Source: Microbacterium timonense
GTDB lineage: Bacteria; Actinomycetota; Actinomycetes; Actinomycetales; Microbacteriaceae
Direction of reading: 5' to 3'
NCBI RefSeq assembly: GCF_900292075.1
Contig: NZ_OLMV01000002.1
Coordinates: forward strand, 496,001 to 560,000
DNA: 64,000 bases
The notes under the pieces are model-generated. The model was not told the DNA's origin. It saw nothing but the letters and a program-made list of their open reading frames with translations, and ran no database searches. Below are positions 42,627 through 51,803 of this stretch, one piece after another (positions within the stretch are counted from its first letter, which is position 1; every line of letters starts with the position of its first letter). The translations under genes were made by a program, and so were the position numbers.

Positions 42627-44696
42627 GTGCTGTACGGCGCCGACTACAACCCCGACCAGTGGCCGGAGGAGGTGTGGGACGAGGACGTCCGCCTGATGCA
42701 GGAGGCGGGCGTCAACATCGTGAGCCTCGGGATCTTCGCGTGGTCGCGCATCCAGCCCGCCGAGGACGTGTGGGACTTCGAGTGGCTGGATAGGGTGATC
42801 GGCAAACTGCACGCCGGCGGCATCGCGGTGAACCTCGCGACGGCGACCGCCTCTCCCCCGCCGTGGGTGAGCGCCACCTACCCCGAGACGCTGCCGGCCG
42901 ATGAGTCCGGCGCCTCGTACTGGCCGGGCAGCCGGCAGCACTTCGCGCCTTCGTCGCCGACGTACCGTCGCCTGGCCGGCGAGCTCGTGAGCCGGATCGC
43001 GCAGCGATACGCCCACCATCCCGCCGTGGTGATGTGGCACGTCGGCAACGAGTTCGGCTGCCACCTGCCGATGGACTTCTCCGACGCGGCCCGTGACGCC
43101 TACCGGGTATGGCTGCGCGCCAGGTACACCACGGTCGACGCGCTGAACGATGCGTGGGGCACGAGTTTCTGGTCGCAGCGGTACGGGGCGTTCGACGAGG
43201 TCTTCCCGCCCCGCCTGGCCCCGTACAGCCACAACCCGTCGTCGATGCTGGACTTCCGGCGCTTCACGTCCGACATGCTCCTGGAGTGCTACCTCCTCGA
43301 GCGGGAGATCCTTGTGGCCGCCGGGGCGACGCAGCCGATCACCACGAACTTCATGGGCCCCTTCAAGCCCGCGGACTACCGGCGGTGGGCGCCGCACATG
43401 GATGTCATCGCCGATGACTGCTACCCCGACCCGGCCAATCCGAACCGGGTGCGTGACGCCGCGTTCCAGCGCGATCTCGTCCGCTCCCTCAAGCCCGGCG
43501 TGCCGTGGCTGCTCTGGGAGCAGGCGACGGATGCCGTCAACTGGCGCCCCGCGAACGCCGGCAAACGTCCCGGGGCACTCATGGCCGAGACCGCGCAGTC
43601 GATCGGGCGCGGGGCGGACGGCATCATGTTCTTCCAGTGGCGCCAGTCGCGGGCGGGCAGCGAGAAGTTCCACTCCGCGATGCTTCCGCACGCCGGCACC
43701 GAGACCCGGGTGTGGGACGCCGTGACCGCGCTCGGCGCACGGCTGGCCGCGTTGCCGGATCTTCCGCCGCCGGGCCGCGATGCCCGAGTCGCGCTCGTGT
43801 TCGACTGGGAGAGCTGGTGGGGCGTCGAGGAACGCGATCACCCCACCCGGATCGACTATCTCGCGCTCTCGCTCGAATGGTACGGGGCCTTGCACCGGCG
43901 CGGTCTCATGGTGGACATCGTCGCGCCGGAGAGCGTCGACGACGGATACGACCTGGTCGTCGCACCCCTGCTGTACCTGCTGCGCGAGGAGGGAGCAGCG
44001 GCGCTGGAACGCTTCGTCGCCGGCGGCGGGACGCTCCTCACCGGACCGTTCAGCGACATCGTCGACGAGCACGACCAGTTCCGCGACGGCGGCTTCCTGA
44101 CGCAGCTCGGCCCCGCGCTCGGCGTGCGATTCGAGGACTTCGGCGCGATCGGCGGCACCGGCGCCGGTGGCACGGGCGTGGGCGCCCTGCCGACGCGGGC
44201 CACGCAAACGGGCGGGTCCGTCACCTTCCGGCTCGGGAGCGGCGCCTACCCTGGGCGGCTGGTGGCGGAGCGCGTCCATGCCACGAGCGCCGACGTCGTC
44301 GCGGAGTTCACCGACGGCCTGACGGCCGGGGGCGCCGCCCTGACCCGCCACCGGCACGGGGACGGCGAAGCGTGGTACGTCGCCACCCAGCCCGTCGCCG
44401 AAGGGCTCGAGGCCGTGGTCGGGCAGGTCGTGCGGGCATCCGGTGTGAGTCCCGTCGTCGCCGACCTGCCGCGCGACGTCGAGGCCGCTCGCCGCGGCGA
44501 CCTGGTGACGCTCATCAACCACGGAGACACGCGCGTCGACATCGCGATCGAGGGGACGGATGCCGAGACCCGCGCCCTCGTCGACCGCGTGCGACTCGAC
44601 CCTCAGGGCGTCGCCTTCGTCCTGGTGCCGCGCACCGAGATCCCATCTTCCGCCTCGACGCGGGGCCGTGCGGTTGCGCGGCATCCCCGCCCGTGA
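42627..44696 (+). CDS. GH42 beta-galactosidase
   Basis: A 689-residue glycoside hydrolase family 42 enzyme without signal peptide. It begins LYGADYNPDQWPEEVWDEDV, a family hallmark. The acid/base is Glu142 in WHVGNEFGCH and the nucleophile Glu298 in PWLLWEQATD. The trimerisation domain (VDIVAPESVDDGYDLVVAPL) and a C-terminal beta domain follow. GTG start with AGGAGCCG upstream. It would release galactose from imported beta-galactosides, feeding galK, galT and galE at the right end of the window. Confidence 0.94.
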   Translation: MLYGADYNPDQWPEEVWDEDVRLMQEAGVNIVSLGIFAWSRIQPAEDVWDFEWLDRVIGKLHAGGIAVNLATATASPPPWVSATYPETLPADESGASYWPGSRQHFAPSSPTYRRLAGELVSRIAQRYAHHPAVVMWHVGNEFGCHLPMDFSDAARDAYRVWLRARYTTVDALNDAWGTSFWSQRYGAFDEVFPPRLAPYSHNPSSMLDFRRFTSDMLLECYLLEREILVAAGATQPITTNFMGPFKPADYRRWAPHMDVIADDCYPDPANPNRVRDAAFQRDLVRSLKPGVPWLLWEQATDAVNWRPANAGKRPGALMAETAQSIGRGADGIMFFQWRQSRAGSEKFHSAMLPHAGTETRVWDAVTALGARLAALPDLPPPGRDARVALVFDWESWWGVEERDHPTRIDYLALSLEWYGALHRRGLMVDIVAPESVDDGYDLVVAPLLYLLREEGAAALERFVAGGGTLLTGPFSDIVDEHDQFRDGGFLTQLGPALGVRFEDFGAIGGTGAGGTGVGALPTRATQTGGSVTFRLGSGAYPGRLVAERVHATSADVVAEFTDGLTAGGAALTRHRHGDGEAWYVATQPVAEGLEAVVGQVVRASGVSPVVADLPRDVEAARRGDLVTLINHGDTRVDIAIEGTDAETRALVDRVRLDPQGVAFVLVPRTEIPSSASTRGRAVARHPRP

Positions 44697-44702
44697 CACA
44701 CT

Positions 44703-44723
44703 GTCGGAAAGCGTTTACCCACC
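44703..44723 (+). promoter_or_regulatory. LacI/cre-like operator before the DUF993 operon
   Basis: GTCGGAAAGCGTTTACCCAC lies 37 bp before GTG 44760, just after the GH42 stop. It implies that the following three-gene operon has its own regulated promoter. Confidence 0.6.
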
Positions 44724-44759
44724 GCCTGCGCGCTGGGTCTCAGAGAAGAAAGCAGAACC

Positions 44760-45965
44760 GTGACCGATACGACACTCGCCCCGGCCCCGGCATCCGTCCC
44801 TCCCGCCACCGACGGCGTCCGCGAGGTCGGCATCATCATGAACGGGGTCTCGGGCCGCATGGGCTACCGTCAACACCTCGTGCGCTCGATCCTGGCGATC
44901 CGCGACCAGGGGGGCATCGAGCTGCCCGACGGCACGAAGCTCACCGTCAAGCCGCTGCTCGTCGGCCGCAGGGAGGGCAAGCTCGCGGAGCTTGCCGCCC
45001 GGCACGGCATCGAGGACTTCACGACGGATCTCGACGCGGCTCTCGCCGACCCGCGCTGGGAGATCTACGCCGACTTCCTCGTGACGAAGGCCCGCGCTTC
45101 CGCGCTGCGCAAGGCGATCGCCGCCGGCAAGACCATCTACACCGAGAAGCCCACGGCCGAGACGGTCGATGAGGCCCTTGAGCTCGCCAAGCTCGCGCAG
45201 GAGGCGGGGGTCAAGACCGGCGTCGTGCACGACAAGCTGTACCTTCCCGGCCTGCAGAAGCTCAAGCGCCTCATCGACTCGGGCTTCTTCGGGCGCATCC
45301 TCTCGGTGCGCGGCGAGTTCGGCTACTGGGTGTTCGAGGGCGACTGGCAGCCCGCGCAGCGCCCGAGCTGGAACTACCGCGCCGAGGACGGCGGCGGCAT
45401 CATCGTGGACATGTTCCCGCACTGGAACTATGTGCTGGAGAACCTGTTCGGCGAGGTGAAGACGGTCTATGCGCAGGCCGCCGTGCACATCACGGACAGG
45501 TGGGATGAGAAGGGTGAGCGCTACACCGCCACCGCCGAGGACGCCGCGTACGGCATCTTCGAGCTCGAGGGCGACATCGTCGCGCAGATCAACTCCTCGT
45601 GGACCGTGCGCGTGAACCGGGACGAGCTCGTCGAGTTCCACGTCGACGGCACGCATGGCTCAGCCGTCGTCGGCCTCTTCGGCGCGAAGATCCAGCACCG
45701 CAACGCCACGCCGAAGCCGGTGTGGAATCCCGATCTCGCCGACGACCACGACTACCGGGCGGACTGGGCCGACGTGCCGACCAACGACGTCTTCCAGAAC
45801 GGCTTCCGTCAGCAGTGGGAGGAGTTCCTCACCTCCTACGCTCTCGGCACCGACTACGCGTTCGACCTGCTGTCGGGCGCCCGCGGCGTGCTGCTGGCGG
45901 AAGCGGGCCTGCAGTCCAGCCGCGAGGGTCGCAAGATCGAGCTGCCCACCCTGACGCTGGGCTGA
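44760..45965 (+). CDS. Gfo/Idh/MocA family oxidoreductase (operon with DUF993)
   Basis: A 401-residue dehydrogenase. The nucleotide-binding loop is unusual, IIMNGVSGRMGYRQHLVRS, with a GxxGRMG pattern like dihydrodipicolinate reductases. The EKP motif reads TIYTEKPTAETVDEAL, and the C-terminal domain has GGGIIVDMFPHWNYVLENLF with the catalytic-type His. Five bp separate it from the DUF993 gene. It likely oxidises a sugar or sugar derivative, for example to a keto sugar (inference). Confidence 0.84.
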   Translation: MTDTTLAPAPASVPPATDGVREVGIIMNGVSGRMGYRQHLVRSILAIRDQGGIELPDGTKLTVKPLLVGRREGKLAELAARHGIEDFTTDLDAALADPRWEIYADFLVTKARASALRKAIAAGKTIYTEKPTAETVDEALELAKLAQEAGVKTGVVHDKLYLPGLQKLKRLIDSGFFGRILSVRGEFGYWVFEGDWQPAQRPSWNYRAEDGGGIIVDMFPHWNYVLENLFGEVKTVYAQAAVHITDRWDEKGERYTATAEDAAYGIFELEGDIVAQINSSWTVRVNRDELVEFHVDGTHGSAVVGLFGAKIQHRNATPKPVWNPDLADDHDYRADWADVPTNDVFQNGFRQQWEEFLTSYALGTDYAFDLLSGARGVLLAEAGLQSSREGRKIELPTLTLG

Positions 45966-45970
45966 TCCGG

Positions 45971-47188
45971 ATGCCGCAGCTCACGCTCCTCTCCGACGCC
46001 GGTGTTCTCTCGGCTGTCGAGCTGAACGACGTCCCCGGGTATTCCCCGCCACATGGCCCGCTCCGCAGCCGCGTCGCGTACGCCGCTGCACACGTGGTGC
46101 CGAAGACCTGGGCCGACAACACCCCCGGTCAGCCTGCCGAGATCGACTGGGACGCGACGCTTGACTTCCGTCGCGCCGTGTACTCGTGGGGCCTCGGCGT
46201 CGCCGACGCCATGGACACCGCCCAGCGCAACATGGGCCTCGACGCCGCAGCGACCCGCGATCTCATCGCCCGATCGGCTCAGGTCGCACGCGAAGAGGGC
46301 GGCTCGGTCGTGGTCGGGGTCAACACCGACCACATCGACGCCGACCGCATCTCGCTCGACGAGGTCATCGACGCCTACAAGGAGCAGCTGCATTTCACCG
46401 AGGATCAGGGTGCCGGTCCCGTGCTCATGGCGTCGCGCCACCTCGCGCGAGCCGCCGCGTCGGCCCAGGACTACCGCCGGGTGTACCAGGAGGTACTCGC
46501 CGCCGCGACGACGCCCGTCGTGCTGCACTGGCTGGGCACGGCCTTCGATCCGGTGCTCGAGGGGTATTTCGGCAGCGACGACTGGCGCGCGGCATCCGAC
46601 GTGCTTGTCGAGATCATCGACGAGAACGCCGACAAGGTCGCGGGCGTCAAGATGAGCCTGCTCGACGCCGCATCCGAGGTATCGGTGCGCGAACGCCTGC
46701 CCGAGGGCGTGCGGATGTTCACCGGCGACGACTTCAATTACGTCGGACTCATCGGCGGGCAGGATGTGCCCGAAGCCACCCAGCCGCAGCGCAATCCCGA
46801 CAGCACGCGTCAGCATTCCGATGCGCTGCTGGGCGCGTTCGCCGCGATCACGCCCGTCGCGTCCGCGGCCATCCAGGCTCTGGACGCCGGTGACCCGTCC
46901 CGGTACCTCGAGATCCTCGGCCCGACCGAGCAGCTCAGCCGTCAGATCTTCGCCGCACCCACCTTCTATTACAAGACCGGCGTCGCGTTCCTGGCGTGGC
47001 TCAACGGCCACCAGCCGGCGTTCCAGATGGTGGGCGGCCTGCACTCGGCGCGCAGTCTTCCCCACCTGTCGCGGATCATCGAGCTGGCGAACTCCTCGCG
47101 CGCCCTCGAGCAGCCCGAGTTGGCGGCCGCCCGCTGGCACGGGATGCTCCGCCACAACGGGGTCGACGTCCCGGGGGCGATCGCGTGA
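45971..47188 (+). CDS. DUF993 / dihydrodipicolinate-synthase-like protein
   Basis: A 405-residue TIM-barrel protein of the DUF993 family, distantly related to class I aldolases such as DapA. Recognisable blocks are WDATLDFRRAVYSWGLGVAD, VVVGVNTDHIDADRISLDEV, VVLHWLGTAFDPVLEGYFG and KVAGVKMSLLDAASE, in which Lys is the candidate Schiff-base residue. It lies between a Gfo/Idh dehydrogenase and a sugar-phosphate-isomerase-like gene. Retro-aldol or dehydration of an oxidised sugar is plausible. I know no proven reaction for the family. Confidence 0.8.
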   Translation: MPQLTLLSDAGVLSAVELNDVPGYSPPHGPLRSRVAYAAAHVVPKTWADNTPGQPAEIDWDATLDFRRAVYSWGLGVADAMDTAQRNMGLDAAATRDLIARSAQVAREEGGSVVVGVNTDHIDADRISLDEVIDAYKEQLHFTEDQGAGPVLMASRHLARAAASAQDYRRVYQEVLAAATTPVVLHWLGTAFDPVLEGYFGSDDWRAASDVLVEIIDENADKVAGVKMSLLDAASEVSVRERLPEGVRMFTGDDFNYVGLIGGQDVPEATQPQRNPDSTRQHSDALLGAFAAITPVASAAIQALDAGDPSRYLEILGPTEQLSRQIFAAPTFYYKTGVAFLAWLNGHQPAFQMVGGLHSARSLPHLSRIIELANSSRALEQPELAAARWHGMLRHNGVDVPGAIA

Positions 47189-47255
47189 TCACGGCGATCC
47201 AGAGCTCCCCGTTCGCGCCCGGTGTCGAGGCATCCGTGTCCCCATCGTTCGCCCT

Positions 47256-47310
47256 CATGTCCCGAATTCGGTCGATCGGCACCCCCAGGAGCGAGCGAAA
47301 TCGGGACATG
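47256..47310. repeat. palindromic element, copy C2
   Basis: Arms CATGTCCCGA and TCGGGACATG enclose 35 nt; the right half carries GAGCGAAATCGGGACAT, the exact complement of the arm word in C1 at 24553. It lies between two genes of one operon and just ahead of the next ribosome site. Confidence 0.8.
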
Positions 47311-47327
47311 CCTCGGAAGGAATGCCT

Positions 47328-48209
47328 GTGAGCGCCGTCGACCCGCGCCTGTCGATCAACCAGGCGACCATCAAGCACGCCGACCTCGCGACCGCGCTTC
47401 GCGTGACCGCCGCGGCGGGCGTGCAGGCCATCGGCCTGTGGCGCGAACCCGTGCAGGAGGTCGGTCTCGCCACCGCGGCGTCGATGCTCGCCGACTCGGG
47501 GCTGCGCTTCACGACGCACTGCCGGTCCGGTTTCTTCACGATGCCCGAGGGACCGGCGCGGCGGGCATCCATCGACGACAACCGTCTCGCGATCGAAGAG
47601 GCAGCCACCCTCGCCGCGGCGGGCGCCGAGGGGTCGACCGCGATCCTCGTGCTCGTCGCGGGCGGGCTGCCGGAGGGCTCCCGCGACCTGAAGGGCGCGC
47701 GTGAGCGCGTGCGCGATGCGATCGGGGAGCTGGCAGCGGATGCCGCGGCCGCGGGCGTGACGCTCGCCATCGAGCCGCTGCATCCGATGTACGCCTCGGA
47801 CCGGTGCGTCGTCTCGACGCTCGGTCAGGCGCTCGACATCGCCGCCGACTTCGACCCCGCGGTTGTCGGCGCCACGGTGGACACGTTCCACATCTGGTGG
47901 GACCCGGACGTGCTCCCGTCGATCGAGCGGGCCGGCCGTGAGGGCCGCATCGCGACGTACCAGGTGTGCGACTGGAAGACGCCGCTGCCGGCGGATGTGC
48001 TGCTGAGCCGGCACTACCCGGGCGACGGCGTCATCGACTTCGCCTCGCTCACGGCGGCGGTGGAGGCCACCGGTTACGACCGCGACATCGAGGTCGAGAT
48101 CTTCAACGAAGACGTGTGGGCCGCCGATCCGGCTGAGGCCGTGCGGCGCACGGAGGCCGGCTTCGCGGCATCCGTCTCTCCGCACCTGCGCGCCCGCGTC
48201 GCGCGTTGA
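47328..48209 (+). CDS. TIM-barrel sugar phosphate isomerase/epimerase
   Basis: A 293-residue AP-endonuclease-2-like TIM barrel (xylose isomerase-like family). Metal-site candidates are Glu in GVTLAIEPLHPMYASDRC, Asp in ATVDTFHIWWDPD and the C-terminal Glu in IEVEIFNEDVW. GGAAGGA stands 6 bp before GTG 47328 but only 1 bp from ATG 47322, so GTG is chosen. Third gene of the Gfo/Idh-DUF993 operon. Related proteins isomerise or cleave keto sugars; the substrate is unknown. Confidence 0.83.
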   Translation: MSAVDPRLSINQATIKHADLATALRVTAAAGVQAIGLWREPVQEVGLATAASMLADSGLRFTTHCRSGFFTMPEGPARRASIDDNRLAIEEAATLAAAGAEGSTAILVLVAGGLPEGSRDLKGARERVRDAIGELAADAAAAGVTLAIEPLHPMYASDRCVVSTLGQALDIAADFDPAVVGATVDTFHIWWDPDVLPSIERAGREGRIATYQVCDWKTPLPADVLLSRHYPGDGVIDFASLTAAVEATGYDRDIEVEIFNEDVWAADPAEAVRRTEAGFAASVSPHLRARVAR

Positions 48210-48416
48210 TGCCGGACTCTTCGACCTGTCCGCTCCGACGCCGCGACTGGCACGGCTCACGGCCGCGAGCGGGGATGGCGGATGCCGACGCCCCGGCTAC
48301 GTGCGCTGCTCGGCGCGCGCTACACCGGCGCGTGGCAGACGCCGCACACGAGATGACGGGCGTCATGCAGGACCAGGCGCGCGCGTATCTGCGGGACGCG
48401 CTGGACCGGTGAATCG

Positions 48417-48438
48417 CGCGGGAAAACCGTTTCCCGCG
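48417..48438 (+). promoter_or_regulatory. perfect 22-bp operator palindrome before lacI
   Basis: CGCGGGAAA-ACCG-TTTCCCGCG is perfectly symmetric and ends 39 bp before the regulator's GTG start, suggesting autoregulation. It resembles but differs from the AARCGYTT-type sites, having ACCG in the centre. Confidence 0.65.
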
Positions 48439-48477
48439 TCCGTGGTCGAGGCCGGGTCAGGGCCTAGACTCTGGCCT

Positions 48478-49512
48478 GTGAGCGAGATCATCGGCCCCGG
48501 GCGAGGCGCCGCCACCCTGCACGACGTGGCGCGGGAAGCGGGCGTCTCGCTGGCGACCGCGTCGCGAGTGCTCAACGGCTCGACTCGCAAGGTGGCCGAC
48601 AGCTACCGCGAGCGCGTCGAGGCTGCCGCCGAGAAGCTCGGGTACACCGCGAACCTGTCCGCCCAGGCGACGGCGCGCGGCACCTCCGCGATCGTGGCGC
48701 TGCTGGTCGCCGACATCGCCGACCCGTACTTCGGCCAGCTGGCGGCGGGAGTGGCCCGCGGCGCCGACGAGGCCGGCCTCGTGGTCACGATCGCGATCAC
48801 CGAGCGCGATCCACAGCGTGAGGTCAAACTCGTGCGCGCGCTGCGCGGTCAGCGTCCCCGTGGACTCATCCTCGCGGCATCCCGCGTGGAAGGGCCCGAC
48901 GCCGTCGGACTGGAGGACGAGCTCGACGCCTTCTCGAACATGGGCGGGCGCGTGGTCGTGGTGGGGCCGGGGGGCGGCGCGGCGCGATCGGTCGCGGTCG
49001 ACAATCAGGGTGGCGCAAGGGCTCTGGGCGCCGAGCTCGCTCGCGTGGGCTACCGCGAGGCGATCGTGGTCGCGGCATCCGAGGGCATCCGCACCTCCGA
49101 CGACCGGCTGGCGGGCTTCACCGAGGGCTTCACCGGCGCCGGCGGCGCGATCCGCGACGTGCGCCGCGCCGGCTTCACCCGCGACGAGGGTTACGCCGCC
49201 GGCTCGCAGCTGCTGCGGGAAGACGTCCCCGCGGGCACCCTCATCTTCGGGATCAGCGACGTGGTCGCGATCGGCGTCATGTCGGCGGTACGTGACGCGG
49301 GACGACAGGTGGGGGCCGACATCGCCGTCGCCGGCTTCGACGACATCGCCACCGGCCGCGACATCCGGCCTGGCCTGACCACCGTGCGCGTGCCGCTCGA
49401 AGATCTCGGATACCGTGCGCTCCACGCGGCGACGGACCCGGACTGGGATGCCGACGAGCCGCCTCTCCCGCTGGAGGTCATCGTCCGCGGGAGCACGCCG
49501 CCCCGCGACTGA
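48478..49512 (+). CDS. LacI-family transcriptional regulator
   Basis: A 344-residue repressor with HTH TLHDVAREAGVSLATASRVL then NGSTRKVADSYRERV and a sensor domain (IVALLVADIADPYFGQLAAG, VAGFDDIATGRDIRPGLTTV). It starts at GTG 48478 behind a perfect 22-bp palindrome. It follows the Gfo/Idh-DUF993-isomerase operon on the same strand and probably regulates it and itself (inference). Confidence 0.88.
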   Translation: MSEIIGPGRGAATLHDVAREAGVSLATASRVLNGSTRKVADSYRERVEAAAEKLGYTANLSAQATARGTSAIVALLVADIADPYFGQLAAGVARGADEAGLVVTIAITERDPQREVKLVRALRGQRPRGLILAASRVEGPDAVGLEDELDAFSNMGGRVVVVGPGGGAARSVAVDNQGGARALGAELARVGYREAIVVAASEGIRTSDDRLAGFTEGFTGAGGAIRDVRRAGFTRDEGYAAGSQLLREDVPAGTLIFGISDVVAIGVMSAVRDAGRQVGADIAVAGFDDIATGRDIRPGLTTVRVPLEDLGYRALHAATDPDWDADEPPLPLEVIVRGSTPPRD

Positions 49513-49589
49513 CGCCGCGGGCGCAGCCCGGTCGCGCGTCGCACCCGTCCGGATAGGCTGAGGCCGCCGAGCGACCCAAGGAGTCACGG

Positions 49590-50600
49590 ATGCCTCGACA
49601 GCCCCGAGCCGACGGAACACCGCGCATCACGATCGCCGATGTCGCCGCCCGCGCGGGGGTGTCGCTGTCGACCGTGTCGCGCGCACTGAACGGCAACCCC
49701 ACGGTGGACCCGGTGCTGGTCGAGCGCGTGAAGGATGCCGCAGCTGCCCTCGACTACACCGCCAGCCCCGTCGCCCGCAGCCTGGTGCTGGGGCGCACGC
49801 AGACCGTCGCTGTCATCGTGCCCGACCTCGGCAACCCGACCTTCCAGGCGATCCTGCGGGGACTCAGCCGCGCCGCCGCGGCGGACGATTACCACGTGCT
49901 GGTCGCCGACTCCGCTGAGTCGATCGAGGAGGAGCGGGTGCTCGCCGGAGCCACGCGGCGCAGGACGGACGGCGTCATCCTCTGCTCGCCGCGACTGCCG
50001 CAGGACGAGCTCGACGAGGTGGTCGGCGGCCTGCGTCCCGTCGTGCTCATCAACCGCACCTCCGGCGACGTGCCGTCGGTGGGTGCGGACTATGGAAGCG
50101 CCCTCGCCGCCGAGCTGGCCCATCTCCACGAGCTCGGACACCGGCGCATCGTCTTCCTCGCGGGCACGGCCCGCAGCGTGGCCAACGCGGCGCGCCTGGA
50201 CGCGATCGCCGCCTTCGTCGCCGCGCATCCCGGCACCGAGGTCACCGAGATCCCCTGCGGCGTGGACTTCGAGGCCGGAGCGGCGGCGGGCGAGGTCGTC
50301 CTCGCCTCGGGCGCCACGGCCGCCCTCGCCTTCAACGACCTCGTGGCCATGGGGCTGCTGAGCGCTGTGCAGGCCGCGGGACGCCGAGTGCCCGACGATC
50401 TGTCGATCGTCGGGTTCGACGACATCCCGTTCGCCCGCTATACGACGCCGCCGCTCACCACCGCCGCGGTGCCGGCCGCCGAGCTGGGCGCCCAGGCCTG
50501 GTCGCGCATGCGGGAGCTGCTCGACGGCGCGGAGCCGGCGCACCCGCTCACCCTGCTGCCGGAGCTGACGGTGCGAGGCACCACGGGTCCTGCAGCCTGA
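49590..50600 (+). CDS. LacI-family transcriptional regulator
   Basis: A 336-residue repressor. HTH and hinge: TIADVAARAGVSLSTVSRAL then NGNPTVDPVLVERVK. Sensor: TVAVIVPDLGNPTFQAILRG and SIVGFDDIPFARYTTPPLTT. AAGGAG precedes ATG 49590. It follows another lacI by 77 bp, so two repressors sit back to back between two sugar operons. Its target could be the hexuronate-type operon starting at 52500, which has an operator-like site. Confidence 0.88.
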   Translation: MPRQPRADGTPRITIADVAARAGVSLSTVSRALNGNPTVDPVLVERVKDAAAALDYTASPVARSLVLGRTQTVAVIVPDLGNPTFQAILRGLSRAAAADDYHVLVADSAESIEEERVLAGATRRRTDGVILCSPRLPQDELDEVVGGLRPVVLINRTSGDVPSVGADYGSALAAELAHLHELGHRRIVFLAGTARSVANAARLDAIAAFVAAHPGTEVTEIPCGVDFEAGAAAGEVVLASGATAALAFNDLVAMGLLSAVQAAGRRVPDDLSIVGFDDIPFARYTTPPLTTAAVPAAELGAQAWSRMRELLDGAEPAHPLTLLPELTVRGTTGPAA

Positions 50601-50663
50601 CCGCGAACCGGCGCTGCTCTCGCCGCCGAGGTCGACGCGCTCGGTCGCGGATTCAGGGCGGGC

Positions 50664-51467
50664 TCAGGGGCTCAGGGGCGCGCGCTGCGGCGGCCCGTAC
50701 ACGTACACATCGACGTGGTCGCTCTGCAGGACCAGGCGGATCAGGCCGCCGGACGATGAGTCCGAGACCAGCAGCTCGGCCGGTGCCATCGCGCCGTAGG
50801 GCGCACAGCCTTCGGCCCCGGTCCCTTCACCGATCCCCTTGGCCGGGTCGGCGACGAGGAGACACATCGTGCCGAAACGGGACCGTCCGCCCCACACCGC
50901 GAGCCCGTCGAGGCTCTCGTACCGGCGCAGCTGGTCGGCGGCCAGCCCGAGCCGGTCCAAAGTGGCGTGCGGATCGGCGGGCTCGCCGCCACCGGGAACG
51001 CGCAGCAGCACGACGTCGGCCGCGGTGCCGGCGGCCGCGGCCGTCGGGACCGGCTCCACGGGCGACCCGGCGAGCGACGCGGCCTGCGCCGCCACGAGCG
51101 CAAGCGCCGCCACCGCGCCGGCCCGCAGCGTCCATCGCGGGCGGCGTCGCCGCCGGTCGTCCGCGCGGTCGAGGCGCGCGGGGGCGGCGACGGTGGGAGG
51201 CCGGCCGCTCACGGGCATGTCGAGCGCGGCAGGAGCGGGCCTGGGTGGATCGGCGGAGTCGGCCGCCGGGGGCGCCGCGCGGTCGAGCCGGCGGCGATGG
51301 ATGTCCTCGAGCTCGGCGAGACGGGCCTGGGCAGCCTCGTCGCCCCCGATGTCGGCATCCGGTCCGTAGGCGCGGCGGCGCAGGAGCGCGAGCTCGTCCG
51401 CCTCCGCGAGCTGCTCGGGCTCCGCGAGCTCGCCCGCCGAGCCGGCGGACCGGCGCGGTCCCTGCAT
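50664..51467 (-). CDS. membrane-anchored protein of unknown function
   Basis: A 267-residue protein I do not recognise. Residues 1-112 are charged and probably cytoplasmic, with a helical stretch (ALLRRRAYGPDADIGGDEAA, RLAELEDIHRRRLDRA). One membrane helix lies at about 114-132 after an Arg cluster (DRRRRRPRWTLRAGAVAALA). The outside part (residues 140-267) includes LLRVPGGGEPADPHATLDRL and a Cys pair (GTMCLLVADP, GAEGCAPYG). ATG 51467 was chosen. It resembles actinobacterial single-pass proteins with a small C-terminal domain. Confidence 0.7.
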   Translation of the reverse strand: MQGPRRSAGSAGELAEPEQLAEADELALLRRRAYGPDADIGGDEAAQARLAELEDIHRRRLDRAAPPAADSADPPRPAPAALDMPVSGRPPTVAAPARLDRADDRRRRRPRWTLRAGAVAALALVAAQAASLAGSPVEPVPTAAAAGTAADVVLLRVPGGGEPADPHATLDRLGLAADQLRRYESLDGLAVWGGRSRFGTMCLLVADPAKGIGEGTGAEGCAPYGAMAPAELLVSDSSSGGLIRLVLQSDHVDVYVYGPPQRAPLSP

Positions 51468-51567
51468 GCGCTCATTATCCGCGCGACGCTCACCCGCCGG
51501 AAGGGACGCCTGCGACCCCGACGAACGCCTCGCGCAGATGCTCGCTAGCCTGGGGCAAGGAGGCATC

Positions 51568-51753
51568 ATGTCGAACGACGATCGAGACATCCGACCCGGT
51601 TCCGAGGCGGACCTGGCCATCGAGCGGGCGCTCCAGGGCGCCGGTCTGCGCGCGGGCGACGCCGCCGGCACGTCATCCGCCTTCCTCGTGGAGGATCGCG
51701 AGCCGTCGGCGGTGGAGGCAGGCGCCGACGCGGCAGGCGTCGACGGAGACTAG
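51568..51753 (+). CDS. small acidic protein, hypothetical
   Basis: A 61-residue protein with a near-ideal AAGGAGG ribosome site 5 bp before ATG 51568, supporting that it is expressed. Composition is acidic (many Asp, Glu) and Ala/Gly-rich with no Cys; it contains DLAIERALQGAGLRAGD and ends VDGD. No family recognised. It is divergent from the membrane protein to the left and convergent with the AlkB gene. Confidence 0.6.
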   Translation: MSNDDRDIRPGSEADLAIERALQGAGLRAGDAAGTSSAFLVEDREPSAVEAGADAAGVDGD

Positions 51754-51803
51754 GTCCGCACGGCTGGGCCCCACGTGGCGCTCGCGAGGGGCGCGCGAGG
51801 GGT

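Noticed and set aside
48209..48412. A 67-codon reading frame starting inside the isomerase stop and ending before the lacI operator
   Set aside because: No ribosome site, Arg-rich composition typical of out-of-frame high-GC sequence, no recognisable family. I cannot support it as a gene.
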